Shown here piece by piece: positions 16,686 through 25,891 of a stretch of 64,000 bases of DNA. Source of the stretch: JADJTT01 sp049306275 (GTDB taxonomy: Bacteria > Bacteroidota > Bacteroidia > Chitinophagales > Saprospiraceae); contig JBAQQB010000165.1 in assembly GCA_049306275.1 (NCBI GenBank), positions 103,555 to 167,554 on the forward strand, written 5' to 3'. The notes under the pieces are model-generated. The model was given only the letters and a program-made list of their open reading frames with translations, searched no databases and was not told the origin of the DNA. A program made the position numbers and the translations under genes. Position 1 is the stretch's first letter, and every line of letters starts with the position of its first letter.

Positions 16686-17399
16686 CTCGGTCATCTGTGG
16701 GTCTTCCGGAATTTTATTTTGATCGCAGTAGTGTTCAATGGCAGAGTTGGCGCCGAAGACGACAAGCACGTCGCCTTCCTGAAATTTCATATCGGGAGTG
16801 GGCAGTCCGATGGCTTCCTGGGAATACATTTTCCTGCCCAGCAGGTTTTTCGTTTCCTTTTTCCGGAGAATAGTGATGATGTTCAGCTTGTGCTTTTCCC
16901 GGAACTGGCATTCCTGGATGGTCTTGCCAAAGATGACCTGGGGCGCTCGTATTTCGGAGATGGAGAAGTTTTCATCCACAATAAAATTATCGATCACCTT
17001 TTTGAAGTTGAGCTTCCTGGTAAGGCGCTCGGCCGCCTCCTGTTCGGGGTGCAGGATATGGTGTACGCCCATTGCCTGCAGCACGGTGTCGTGGATTGGC
17101 GACAGCGAGCGGCTGATGATTTTGATATGCGGGTATTTTTTCAAAACCGCCGTGGTGATGATGGCGGCGCCTTCGTTTTCGCCTATCGCGACAATGGCTA
17201 CGTCGGTATCTTTGAGCGGCAGAACGGAGTAGGCCAGCTCGTTGGTGGAGTCCATGCTCACCGAATGGGCGATCTTTTCCTTGATAAACTCCACTTTTTC
17301 CATGTCTTTGTCGATACCGATCACCTCATTCCCGGTTTCGGTAAGGTGGAGCGCGAGCGCCTGTCCAAAATTGCCCAGGCCGAATATGATGACTTTCAT
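16680..17399 (-). CDS. ktrA: Potassium channel regulatory subunit (TrkA/KtrA-like, RCK domain)
   Basis: About 239 residues, starting at the ATG at 17397-17399 (MKVIIFGLGNFGQALALHL); the upstream open frame is H/R-rich read-through of the ktrB end and is not credible. It has an N-terminal Rossmann RCK domain with GLGNFGQA and the acidic residue of GIDKDMEKV that contacts NAD or adenine nucleotides, then a TrkA-C domain (about 150-235, with LPTPDMKFQEGDVLVVFG). In Ktr systems a ring of these subunits gates the membrane subunit in response to ATP/ADP. It starts 11 bp after the ktrB stop on the same strand. Confidence 0.92.
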   Translation of the reverse strand: MKVIIFGLGNFGQALALHLTETGNEVIGIDKDMEKVEFIKEKIAHSVSMDSTNELAYSVLPLKDTDVAIVAIGENEGAAIITTAVLKKYPHIKIISRSLSPIHDTVLQAMGVHHILHPEQEAAERLTRKLNFKKVIDNFIVDENFSISEIRAPQVIFGKTIQECQFREKHKLNIITILRKKETKNLLGRKMYSQEAIGLPTPDMKFQEGDVLVVFGANSAIEHYCDQNKIPEDPQMTEL

Positions 17400-17410
17400 A
17401 AGGTTGGTTT

Positions 17411-19177
17411 CTAGTTGATAACGATATTTTCTTTCGGAAAATGATAGTATTCCCTGTTCATTTGCCGCATCATGCCTACCAGGATGTTGATGGCGCCGAT
17501 CCTTCCGATGAACATGGTGAGGAGTATGACGATCTTGCTGGGCGTGCTCAGCGTGGCGGTGATGCCCAGGCTGAGGCCAACGGTGCTGTATGCCGAGAAG
17601 CACTCAAACGCCGCATTCAGAAGGCCCAGGTGAGGGTCGAACAGCATCACGAAAAACACGGAAAGCCCAAGTACGATCAGCGACAGGGAGATGATGGCGA
17701 AAGCGCGGTTGACAGCCAGCGAGCTGACCTGCCGGGAGGCGATCTCGATCCTGCGCCGGCCCCTGGCGATGGCCAGGATATTGAGCGTAGCCAGTGCGAA
17801 AGTACTGGTTTTAATACCACCGCCGGTAGATCCGGGGGAGGCGCCGATCCACATCAGCAGCAGGGTTAACATGACTGCAGGCATCGACAGGGCTGCCATG
17901 TCGACCGAGTTGAAGCCCGCAGTGCGAGGCGTAACTGCGCCGAAGAAAGCAGTGGTGAATTTTCCAAAAAATGAAGAATGTTCGGCGAGCGTGTGGTTGT
18001 ATTCCGCGATAAAAAAGAAAATAGTGCCGATGCCTATCAGCAGTCCTGTGGTGGTCAGCACGATCCGGGCATCCAATGTAACCAGGCGCACAGGCATGAC
18101 GAAGGGTTTGCGATTGAAGATCGCGCTGATGCGCCTTTTGAGGTAGGTTTGGATGAATTTGAAGGCGTTGAAAATGATCTTAAAGCCCAGCCCCCCAAAG
18201 ATGAGAAGAATGGCAACCACCCAATGCATGCCGTAGTTGAAGCGAAAGGCGCCTTCATACAGGCTGTTGCCGAGCGTGGAGAAACCCGCGTTGCAAAAGG
18301 CCGAAACCGAGTGGAAAATCGAGAAGAATAGCTGCTCCCAAATATTCATATCGCCTGCCACGGGCTGAACGGCCCAGAAGATCAGCACGGCGCCTGCCAG
18401 TTCGAAGCTCAGGGTAAAACCCACAATGCGCAAGATGAGCCCCCACACATCTCCCAGCGAATCGGAACTGATCATGTCCTGCAGGTACATGCCCTCCTTG
18501 AAGGAGCTTCCACTCTGGAAAAAATAAGCGAAAAAAGAGGTAAAGGTCAGAATACCGAGCCCGCCCAACTGGATGAGCAAGAGGATGACAGACTGGCCAA
18601 ACAGGGTGAAATCGACACCGGTGTTGAGCACCGCCAGGCCGGTAACGCTAACGGCGCTGGTGGCGGTAAACAGGGCGTCGATGTAGGAAATGCCGTTTGT
18701 GGTGGCCAATGGCAGGGTTAGCAGGAAGCTTCCCGCCAGGATGATGATGGCGAAACTCCCGGCGAAGAGCAGCATGGCGTTAACAGAGCCGCTGTAGAGC
18801 AACTTGGTGGCGCGCGAAAAGCCGTAGATAAGGTAGATGAATACGAGAACCAGGTAGCCTTGTTCAACCTGCGGAACAAAGGGGGCAAAGGAAGGAAATA
18901 CGTTCCGAAGAGCGGCAAAAGAACATCCCACTATCAGAATGGCCAGTAATACAATGGCTGTGCGGTCCTCCCGCTTTTTTCGCAAGATAGTGACGATCAG
19001 CGAGCCAATCGCCAACAGCAGGTAGGCTGCGTCGACCAGCGGCTCGATATGCGTTTGCGGGGGCACACCCAGATCATAGACCAGCAGCCCCGCCATCGCC
19101 AGGTTGAAAAAGTAGAGCAAGCCTTGTAAATAAGTCAGTCGCATGCTACCAAGGACCGGAAAATATTCTTCGGTCAC
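17411..19177 (-). CDS. ktrB: Potassium uptake membrane subunit (TrkH/KtrB-like)
   Basis: A 588-residue inner membrane protein made of the fourfold M1-P-M2 repeat of TrkH/KtrB/HKT transporters. The four selectivity-filter loops are visible in order: ATSAVSVTGLAVL, SVSAFCNAGFSTLG, TPRTAGFNSVD and FSAYSTVGLSLG, each with its conserved glycine. About 130 extra N-terminal residues hold four predicted membrane helices before the first repeat, longer than the roughly 450-residue KtrB of Firmicutes. This long form is common in Bacteroidota. It mediates K+ uptake, probably coupled to Na+, together with the downstream RCK protein. Confidence 0.93.
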   Translation of the reverse strand: MTEEYFPVLGSMRLTYLQGLLYFFNLAMAGLLVYDLGVPPQTHIEPLVDAAYLLLAIGSLIVTILRKKREDRTAIVLLAILIVGCSFAALRNVFPSFAPFVPQVEQGYLVLVFIYLIYGFSRATKLLYSGSVNAMLLFAGSFAIIILAGSFLLTLPLATTNGISYIDALFTATSAVSVTGLAVLNTGVDFTLFGQSVILLLIQLGGLGILTFTSFFAYFFQSGSSFKEGMYLQDMISSDSLGDVWGLILRIVGFTLSFELAGAVLIFWAVQPVAGDMNIWEQLFFSIFHSVSAFCNAGFSTLGNSLYEGAFRFNYGMHWVVAILLIFGGLGFKIIFNAFKFIQTYLKRRISAIFNRKPFVMPVRLVTLDARIVLTTTGLLIGIGTIFFFIAEYNHTLAEHSSFFGKFTTAFFGAVTPRTAGFNSVDMAALSMPAVMLTLLLMWIGASPGSTGGGIKTSTFALATLNILAIARGRRRIEIASRQVSSLAVNRAFAIISLSLIVLGLSVFFVMLFDPHLGLLNAAFECFSAYSTVGLSLGITATLSTPSKIVILLTMFIGRIGAINILVGMMRQMNREYYHFPKENIVIN

Positions 19178-19312
19178 TCATGTGAAGATGCAGGAAAATT
19201 TTGATAAAAATCATATTCCAGTCTGACATATATCATTGAAAGACGTCTAAAACAGCGGTAAACTGGTACTTCAATCAACGCTCAACATTTCCCGTGAATT
19301 AAAACGCTAATC

Positions 19313-19990
19313 ATGAAAAGTGCAAAATTAAATTGGTTCCCCCTGCTGCTACCCGCAATCATCATCGCCTTGTCAATAGCAGCTTGCAGCAAGGACACCA
19401 GCATCGTTCCCGCCCAGGATGCCGCAAAATTCGAACTCATGCTGCCGGCAAGCCTGGAACAAGCCATTCCGCAGGAAGAAATCACCGGCTATTTGAATCA
19501 ATTGACTGAAATGGACCTGCTTACGCCGGAAGGTTATAAACTGGTACCCTTCCAGTTTGCGCTGGATGTGGACGCCACTTCTTATTACGATGGCGCAGAC
19601 GCAGGCTCGCCCTTTGCCGTTACCATCACCGGAACGGGATTTGATGCGGAGTTGGGTGTGATCCAGTACTTTGAACGCATGGACATGATGCCGAAAAGCG
19701 GCATGCTGGAAGGTGAAGGCCGCATAGTCTTCCAGGAACCCATGACCCAAAGTTGCGTTCCCGACGATCCCACCATCTTTTTCCGATCCTTCCCTTCGGA
19801 AGTATGGACTCCCCTCCCAAATGGCAACTATCAGGTAGCCGCACCGGTCCTGATCAAAGGAGGCCTGGAGGAATATGAAGGAGTTTACGGAGAGGGAAGC
19901 CGCAACATCACCTTCATCGAAGGGATGTTCGACAAGGGCGCCGGCTACTTCCTGGGCTACGTCTATGTGCCCGATCCGGACGTGCGTTAA
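19313..19990 (+). CDS. Hypothetical lipoprotein, paralogue of the next gene
   Basis: A 225-residue protein with a lipoprotein signal peptide: hydrophobic stretch then LSIAAC, giving a lipidated cysteine at about residue 24. The mature part is acidic and beta-rich with no domain I recognise. It resembles the product at 20131-20820 in organisation and short segments (YLNQLTEMD against YLETSYEKA, IQYFERMDM against VTYFEVQFQ, GEGRIVF against GEGSIQT, and a glycine-rich EYEGVYGEGS against EFRGASGEAL). The two probably arose by duplication. A Rho-independent terminator follows, so each copy is likely its own transcription unit. Confidence 0.8.
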   Translation: MKSAKLNWFPLLLPAIIIALSIAACSKDTSIVPAQDAAKFELMLPASLEQAIPQEEITGYLNQLTEMDLLTPEGYKLVPFQFALDVDATSYYDGADAGSPFAVTITGTGFDAELGVIQYFERMDMMPKSGMLEGEGRIVFQEPMTQSCVPDDPTIFFRSFPSEVWTPLPNGNYQVAAPVLIKGGLEEYEGVYGEGSRNITFIEGMFDKGAGYFLGYVYVPDPDVR

Positions 19991-20012
19991 GTTAAATGTT
20001 CACTTCAGTATG

Positions 20013-20048
20013 GAAAGGCCACTGCGTTCAATCGCAGGGGCCTTTTTT
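20013..20048 (+). terminator. Rho-independent terminator
   Basis: A GC-rich hairpin whose arms contain AAAGGCC and CTGCG on one side and CGCAG and GGCCTTT on the other, followed by a T run, begins 22 bp after the stop of the lipoprotein gene. Confidence 0.85.
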
Positions 20049-20130
20049 GCGTGGTGAGGAAAATCATTGCAAATGCCCCGATTTTTTTGCAGGTTTTGGG
20101 TGGAAAAATTGTTCACTAAAAACTGCCGCC

Positions 20131-20820
20131 ATGAAAAAGAGTATTCTTTTCACATTGTTGCTGGCAGGATTGACCCTTTGGCTGGGGTGCGAAAAAGATA
20201 ATTTCGACCTTCCCCAGGACAATGTTCAACAGCCTGCCCTGCAGATCCCTACCGACATGGCAGCGCTTTTAAGCGCGGAAGAATTGAATTACCTTGAAAC
20301 TTCCTACGAAAAGGCCCTGATCAGGCATCGCGACGACGACCTCGTCCTGCCTGTCATGATCCAGATGGATGTCTACCTGTCCTACCCGGCTGACCGGGAG
20401 AGCGGGCCCGGCAACGGCGATGTTGACGTGGCCATCGGCGGTTCGGGGCTCTGGCCATCGGTGGGCCAGGTAACCTACTTCGAAGTACAATTCCAGCCTA
20501 ACCCGCAAGGATTTTGGGTGGGAGAAGGGTCGATCCAGACCATGAATACGCCTTTCCCGACGTACCTCTTCTTCACCAGCGAACCTGACCCCGGAACCAG
20601 CGATGGCTGCATCGAGCAGTACGTGATGTCTGGGAAACTCACCTTTAGCCGCGGCTCTGGCGAGTTCAGGGGCGCCTCCGGCGAAGCCCTGCGCAAGATC
20701 TTCGTTAGTGCAGACGACTACGGCAAAGGCATCCTGATCGTTTGCGGGCACGTGGTATTGCCGGCAGGGGCCAGCCTCGCACCCTTCGAGGTAGGAACGG
20801 AAAACGGCGGCGCAGGCTAG
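20131..20820 (+). CDS. Hypothetical lipoprotein, paralogue of the preceding gene
   Basis: About 229 residues from the ATG at 20131, chosen because it starts MKKSILFTLLLAGLTLWLGC, a textbook lipoprotein signal with the lipidated cysteine in LWLGC; the longer open frame upstream crosses the terminator of the previous gene. The mature protein is a beta-rich domain of unknown function with the same layout as the product at 19313-19990. Its TAG stop shares the CTAG palindrome with the stop of the convergent beta-mannosidase gene. Confidence 0.8.
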   Translation: MKKSILFTLLLAGLTLWLGCEKDNFDLPQDNVQQPALQIPTDMAALLSAEELNYLETSYEKALIRHRDDDLVLPVMIQMDVYLSYPADRESGPGNGDVDVAIGGSGLWPSVGQVTYFEVQFQPNPQGFWVGEGSIQTMNTPFPTYLFFTSEPDPGTSDGCIEQYVMSGKLTFSRGSGEFRGASGEALRKIFVSADDYGKGILIVCGHVVLPAGASLAPFEVGTENGGAG

Positions 20821-23396
20821 CGGGCATCGGCCAGCGTGCGCACGGTTAGTCCACCGGTCTTTATCCCCTCGCTTGAAGACCGTGGTTGAAACCGGATAGT
20901 CTTCTCTTCACCGGGGAGGAGGTCGAAAAAATTGTCGGAAAAGAACCCCTCTGCTCCTTCCCATTGCAGATATACGTTTTTAGCTAGTTTTTCCGCGCTA
21001 AGGGCGACGTCGAATCCGTCGCCCTTTCTCGTCACCGTCCATGCCAGTCCCGGATCTGCCGGGAGTCCGAGCGCCTTCGGGGGCGCGAAATACACCAGGG
21101 CATCCGACAATGCCTCCTCTCCTTTCAGGAGCCGGATGTGGAGCACAGCGTTGGTCAGCGACGAAAGTTTCGACAATTCCTCCACTGAAAAGGTGTCCAG
21201 GCGCACCGATGTGCGGGCCGGCAGTTCGACCTCGTGGGTCCACTCCGCCATTTGCCGGCCTTCAAAATTGAGCAGTTCCATGTAAAGGGTAGCCGCCTGG
21301 GCCGCCCCCTGGTCGGAGACGCCGTAAATGCCGATGCCCATACTGTCGGCCTGCGCCGCGACCATCACGGGCTCGAAGGCCTTTTTCACGGCGTAGTGCA
21401 TGGCCTTCCAGTTCTGGTAATAGTCCATGCCCGACCAGGAAGCCACGGGCCAGCAGTCGTTGATCTGCCAGTAGAGGGAGCCCATGCAAAAGGGCATGGC
21501 GATGCGGTGCGCTTCGATGGCCTGCCGGATGGCGTCGGCCTGAAGGAGTTGGCCGACGTAGAGCAGGTCTTCAAACCGCTCAGGCACTTTATAGTGCTGT
21601 TCCATATAACTCCTGATCCGCAGGTTGCCGATGCCGCTGCGCTGGTGGGCGGCCATGACCTCCGACTCGATATCCCAGTCTTCGGGAAGGGTATATTTTT
21701 TAACGGTGTTAAATTCTGGAAATGACTGGAAGCCGTACTCGCTGACGAAGGGACTGAGGTTGTCGCGAAATTTGCTGAAGGGCTCCTCGCCGTGCCAGAC
21801 GCCCCAGTAGTGAGTGTCGCCTGCCGTACCGCTGTAGGCGGCGTGCTGCCCGGGGCCCATGTAGGGCGAGGAGGGCCAGTAGAACATGCCCGGGGCATGG
21901 GCTTCCACCACGGTGGGCAGTATTTTGTGAAAAACGGTGTCGTAAGCGGCCCAGATATCCTTGCGCTGGGCCGGCGAGTAGAGCTGTTTCCAGCCCCAGC
22001 CCCTTTTTTCGTTAAAATTGGCCCAGGCCACGTCGATCTCGTTGTTGCCGCACCACAGCGCGATGGAGGGATGGTTGCGCAGGCGGCGCACGTTTTCTTC
22101 GGCCTCCAGGCGCACGTTTTCGAGAAATGCCGCGTCGCCGGGGTACATGGCGCAGGCGAACATAAAGTCCTGCCAGACCAGGATGCCGTTGCGGTCGCAG
22201 AGCTCGTAGAAGATGTCTTTTTCGTAAAAACCGCCGCCCCAGACCCGCAGCATGTTCATGTTGGCCGCCACCGCCGAGGCGATGAGGTTTTCGTAATGCT
22301 CGTCGCTGACGCGCGGGATGAACACGTCGTTGGGGATGTAGTTGGCGCCTTTGGAGAATATGGGGATGCCGTTGAGTTCGACGTAAAAGGAGGTTCCCTG
22401 TTTGGTAGGTTCCTGCACGATGCGCAGCTTGCGCAGGCCGATGGCATGGGTCTTAACATCTCCGCCCGCCTTGCCGCTCAGTGCATAGAGGTAGGGCTCT
22501 CCCAGTTCGCGGGTCCACCAAAGTTTGGGGTTCGGTATCTCGAAATCGACCTGCACTTCCTGTTTGCCGGCGGCGAGGGTTTGTTCCATTTCTGCCAGCA
22601 CTTTCCCTTGGTGGACGATCTGGAAAGTCTCCGGTCCGGCTTTGGTGGCTTCCACTTCGAAATGGGCTTTGAGGATGGCAGTTTCAGGTGTGAGGGAAAT
22701 TTGCTGGAAGTAGAGGTCGGTGATGCGCAGGTCGTTCCAGGCCAGTAGTTCGACCGGCTGCCAGATGCCGGAGCTGACGAGGCGGGGGCCCCAGTCCCAG
22801 CCGTAGTGGTAACCGGGTTTGCGGGTGAAGATGCTGACTCGTTTATCGCCCATGCCGCCGTTTTCCGACTGGTCGTTGGAGGCGGGTAGTGGATAGCCGT
22901 GGGCTTCGAGTTTTTCGAGGCCGATTTTGATAGGGGAATGGAAATAGATGCGTAGTTCGTTTTTCCCTTCTTTCAAAAAAGGTTTGGCATCGGCCTCCCA
23001 GGAGCGGAAAAAGTTGTCCGCCCGGAGCAGGAGGCTGTCGTTGAGGTAGACGTCGGCGTAGGTGTCGAGTCCTTCGAAGCGCAGGGCGATGCGCTCTTTT
23101 TTCATGGTTTCGGCGCCGGCTTCAAAAGTGGTGGCGTACTCCCAGTCGGCCTTGTCGATCCACTGCAGGTCGCGTTCGTTGGTGCGGTAGAAGGGGTCTT
23201 CGATCACCCCGTTCTGGAGCAGGTCGGTGTGCACGGTACCGGGCACGGTTGCAGGCCGCCAGATCGTGTCCGAGGCCTGCCGGAAGCGCCAGTCACCGGA
23301 TATGGTCTGTTTTAAGACGGCCATGGATGAAGGTTGGGAAGTAGTGCAGTGAATAGAAAGAAGCACGGGGAAAAGGACAGCGGGCAGGAGCTTCAT
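20817..23396 (-). CDS. Beta-mannosidase, glycoside hydrolase family 2, lipoprotein
   Basis: About 859 residues from the ATG at 23394-23396 (MKLLPAVLFPVLLSIHC), giving a lipoprotein signal with cysteine in LSIHC; the frame is open further upstream but that part looks non-coding. The family 2 order is visible: N-terminal sugar-binding jelly-roll (ISGDWRFRQ, ATVPGTVHTDLLQNG), immunoglobulin-like middle domain, and a TIM barrel with LRVWGGGFYE, the acid/base glutamate in LWCGNNEID and the nucleophile glutamate in FVSEYGFQSFPE. WCGNNE and VPGTVHTDL are typical of beta-mannosidases rather than galactosidases. It cleaves terminal beta-mannose from mannan-derived oligosaccharides or glycans at the cell surface or periplasm. 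No SusCD pair is adjacent. Confidence 0.93.
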   Translation of the reverse strand: MKLLPAVLFPVLLSIHCTTSQPSSMAVLKQTISGDWRFRQASDTIWRPATVPGTVHTDLLQNGVIEDPFYRTNERDLQWIDKADWEYATTFEAGAETMKKERIALRFEGLDTYADVYLNDSLLLRADNFFRSWEADAKPFLKEGKNELRIYFHSPIKIGLEKLEAHGYPLPASNDQSENGGMGDKRVSIFTRKPGYHYGWDWGPRLVSSGIWQPVELLAWNDLRITDLYFQQISLTPETAILKAHFEVEATKAGPETFQIVHQGKVLAEMEQTLAAGKQEVQVDFEIPNPKLWWTRELGEPYLYALSGKAGGDVKTHAIGLRKLRIVQEPTKQGTSFYVELNGIPIFSKGANYIPNDVFIPRVSDEHYENLIASAVAANMNMLRVWGGGFYEKDIFYELCDRNGILVWQDFMFACAMYPGDAAFLENVRLEAEENVRRLRNHPSIALWCGNNEIDVAWANFNEKRGWGWKQLYSPAQRKDIWAAYDTVFHKILPTVVEAHAPGMFYWPSSPYMGPGQHAAYSGTAGDTHYWGVWHGEEPFSKFRDNLSPFVSEYGFQSFPEFNTVKKYTLPEDWDIESEVMAAHQRSGIGNLRIRSYMEQHYKVPERFEDLLYVGQLLQADAIRQAIEAHRIAMPFCMGSLYWQINDCWPVASWSGMDYYQNWKAMHYAVKKAFEPVMVAAQADSMGIGIYGVSDQGAAQAATLYMELLNFEGRQMAEWTHEVELPARTSVRLDTFSVEELSKLSSLTNAVLHIRLLKGEEALSDALVYFAPPKALGLPADPGLAWTVTRKGDGFDVALSAEKLAKNVYLQWEGAEGFFSDNFFDLLPGEEKTIRFQPRSSSEGIKTGGLTVRTLADAR

Positions 23397-23504
23397 GGTC
23401 GGATCGTAGTAGTTTGAGGCATAAAGTTGCGAAAAAAAGCGCTCTCGCTGTTGATCTAAATCATTGCAAATTCCCTTCAAATCGCCTTTATTCTTCAAAA
23501 AAAA

Positions 23505-24632
23505 ATGATCAGGCAAATGGTAGTTTACGGGTTATTCTTTCCCGTCATGTTGCTCTATTGCTGTGCCAACAGCGCAGGAGACGAAGGGGCGGGAACAGCT
23601 TACGGGGATGCCGTTCAGGTTTCGTCGGGCGAAATGATGAAGTTCAAGCGGTTTTCCTACATTGATCAAGCGGGTACAGGTCTGGAGGCGTTCAGTTTCC
23701 TGATGCCCGCCAATTGGCAGTTCGAGGGCGGCATTACCTGGTTGCTCGATGTGCCGATGATGCCCGCCAAGGCAGCCTTCCGCGTGTACGACCCCAAGGA
23801 CAAGGCAGCCTTTGAGGGGTATGCTAACTATTGTTACTACTGGGCTACCGACCCCATGACCCAGCGTCTCTTCCCTCCCGGATCCCGTTACTTTGGTATG
23901 GAGATCAAACAGCCTGTGAGCGCATTGGACGCTTTGCAATACATCGTTTTGCCCAATGCCCGTGGCCGGGTCCAGATCGTGAAAGCGGAACCTCTCCCGG
24001 ATCTGGTCAAATTAGTAGGAGCCGGGGGCCAGGGGTATGCGGATGGGGCGAAGATCAGGTTCAAGTACGACGACGGGAGCGGGGTGATCGAGGAAGAACT
24101 GTACGGGGTGGTGGAAGTGATCAACATCCCGGTACAGACGATGTACGGCTGGGTCAACAACTCCCTGTGGTACGTCGATTACCTCTTCTCCTTCCAGGCA
24201 CGGGAAGGAGAACTGGAAAGCCATACGAAGGTCTTTCAGACGATTTCTTCCTCCTTCCAGGTGAACCCGAAGTGGTATGCCAAGTACAGCCACATGATCG
24301 AATATCTGGCCCGGAACCAGATCGAGCGCATTCACAGCATCGGTGAGATGAGCCGCATGCTCAGCCAGATGAGCGACCAGATGAGCCGTGAAAACCTGGC
24401 CCTTTTTGAGGAAAAGGGGAAGGTATACGACCAGGGCGCTCAAAATTTCAGCGACTACATGCTCAACATCGACCGGTACTACGACCCTCACGAGGGGCGG
24501 GAGGTGGAGTTGCCCAGCGGCTATAACCATGCCTGGAGCAACAATCTGGGCGAGTATATCCTTTCAGACGACCCCAATTTCAATCCCAATGTGGGGTCTA
24601 ATTTGCACTGGGAGAATATGAGCAGGCAGTGA
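23505..24632 (+). CDS. Hypothetical lipoprotein
   Basis: A 375-residue protein that starts with a short hydrophobic segment ending LLYCC, consistent with a lipoprotein signal. I do not recognise a domain. The first two thirds are beta-rich with an FSFLMPANWQFEGG segment (about 62-75) suggestive of a PsbP/lipoprotein-like fold; the last third (about 255-310) is helical and methionine-rich (MSRMLSQMSDQMSRENL), possibly a coiled coil. It is divergent from the beta-mannosidase gene, so the two share the 108-bp region between them. Confidence 0.75.
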   Translation: MIRQMVVYGLFFPVMLLYCCANSAGDEGAGTAYGDAVQVSSGEMMKFKRFSYIDQAGTGLEAFSFLMPANWQFEGGITWLLDVPMMPAKAAFRVYDPKDKAAFEGYANYCYYWATDPMTQRLFPPGSRYFGMEIKQPVSALDALQYIVLPNARGRVQIVKAEPLPDLVKLVGAGGQGYADGAKIRFKYDDGSGVIEEELYGVVEVINIPVQTMYGWVNNSLWYVDYLFSFQAREGELESHTKVFQTISSSFQVNPKWYAKYSHMIEYLARNQIERIHSIGEMSRMLSQMSDQMSRENLALFEEKGKVYDQGAQNFSDYMLNIDRYYDPHEGREVELPSGYNHAWSNNLGEYILSDDPNFNPNVGSNLHWENMSRQ

Positions 24633-24658
24633 GAGTGGGGGTGAAAAAGTAAAAGGGG

Positions 24659-25165
24659 TTAAGGGATGAGCGACTGGTAAATGTGGAAGTTTTCTTCGTC
24701 GAAGCAGACGAAGATGGCTTTTTCGAGGGTACTTGCCTGGAAATTCCTGACCGTTTCCACTGCTACGGCTGCTGCCTGGTCTTTGGGGTAGCCGTACACG
24801 CCGGTGCTGATGTTGGGGAAGGCAATGGTTTTGACGCCCAGTGATTCTGCCAGAAGGAGGGAGTTGAGATAGCAGTTTTTCAGGAGTTCCGGTTCGCCGT
24901 GCTGCCCGCCGTGCCAGATAGGGCCTACGGTGTGGATGACGTATTGGGCGGGCATGTTGCCGCCGGAGGTGTAAACCGCTTCGCCGGTGGGGCATCCGCC
25001 CTGTTTTTCCACAATTCTCCTGCATTCTTCCAGAATGGCAGGCCCGCCTTTGCGGTGGATGGCGCCGTCGACGCCTCCTCCGCCCATGAGGGAGTTGTTG
25101 GCGGCGTTGACGATGGCGCCGGCAGGGAGGGTGGTGATGTCGGTGCGAAGGAGTTCTGTTTTCAT
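24659..25165 (-). CDS. Macro-domain protein (O-acetyl-ADP-ribose deacetylase type)
   Basis: About 168 residues from the ATG at 25163-25165 (MKTELLRTDITTLPAGAIVNAAN). It is a single macro domain of the MacroD/YmdB class: VNAANNSLMGGGGVDGAIHR contains the adenosine-contacting and catalytic-loop residues, followed by CPTGEAVYTSGGNMPAQYVIHTVGP and the phosphate-binding FPNISTGVYGYPKDQAA. Such enzymes remove ADP-ribose from acidic residues or deacetylate O-acetyl-ADP-ribose. It is the last gene of a minus-strand run with a methyltransferase-like protein, a small membrane protein and a hybrid kinase. Confidence 0.95.
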   Translation of the reverse strand: MKTELLRTDITTLPAGAIVNAANNSLMGGGGVDGAIHRKGGPAILEECRRIVEKQGGCPTGEAVYTSGGNMPAQYVIHTVGPIWHGGQHGEPELLKNCYLNSLLLAESLGVKTIAFPNISTGVYGYPKDQAAAVAVETVRNFQASTLEKAIFVCFDEENFHIYQSLIP

Positions 25166-25206
25166 GGCAGAGTGAAGAATTTTCCCTGGTTGTTGATGAT
25201 GAATCA

Positions 25207-25878
25207 CTACCAAATGTAAGGGATAATCCTGTACCTGGTTTTTTTGACATATTCGGGATAACCTTTTAATTCTTTCTTCAAGGTTTCATCTTCCAGCCAG
25301 GTCCTGATTAGCGACAGGATGATCAGCACGCTGATCGGTATGATACTCCAAAGTGAGCCCATGAGCAAGGGAAATCCCGCAGCCTGGATAATTGAACCCA
25401 GGTATGCAGGGTGTCTGACCACTTTATAAAGGCCTGTTTCGCAGACCGTGTGGCCCCTGTCGCGCTGGATCCGCATAATGCTCGAGAAAAATTTATTTTG
25501 TTTTTGGGCAAAAAGGAAAAGCAGCTGCCCGGAAACTGTCAATATAATGCCTGACAAATACAGGCTCCAGTGAAAATCAGGCGACCAGTGGTATCGTCCG
25601 GAATCAAGGCCGGCAATGATAAACATGGCGATGGTGGCGAGGAAAGACAGTCCGAGTATGGTTTTGTCCCATTTCTTGACTCCTTCTCCCGCTTTGGCAC
25701 GTTCGTCCATCAGCCCGGGATCCGGCTTAAAGGCCGTATAGTTCAGGGAAAACATGATCAGACCGATGGCCAAATAGACCAATCCTTGCCAATAATTCAA
25801 CCGGCCGGCGCTGATGAACAGAACCAAAAAGAATATCAGTGTTCCGGAAAGGTGTTTGATGAGGTAAGCAGCTTTCAT
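25207..25878 (-). CDS. Isoprenylcysteine carboxyl methyltransferase-family membrane protein
   Basis: A 223-residue integral membrane protein with about five helices. The C-terminal half carries the ICMT/phospholipid methyltransferase signature: GLYKVVRHPAYLG (SAM-binding loop with RHPxYxG) and EDETLKKELKGYPEYVKKTRYRIIP near the end, given here in two overlapping conserved pieces (the EDE start and the RYRIIP end). Bacterial members methylate unknown small molecules or lipids. The start codon is 13 bp downstream of the stop of the small membrane protein gene, which suggests co-transcription. Confidence 0.9.
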   Translation of the reverse strand: MKAAYLIKHLSGTLIFFLVLFISAGRLNYWQGLVYLAIGLIMFSLNYTAFKPDPGLMDERAKAGEGVKKWDKTILGLSFLATIAMFIIAGLDSGRYHWSPDFHWSLYLSGIILTVSGQLLFLFAQKQNKFFSSIMRIQRDRGHTVCETGLYKVVRHPAYLGSIIQAAGFPLLMGSLWSIIPISVLIILSLIRTWLEDETLKKELKGYPEYVKKTRYRIIPYIW

Positions 25879-25891
25879 GTTCTTAATGTTA

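Noticed and set aside
24564..25250. 228-codon frame rich in histidine and arginine
   Set aside because: Overlaps the macro-domain gene in another frame; composition is typical of a shadow.
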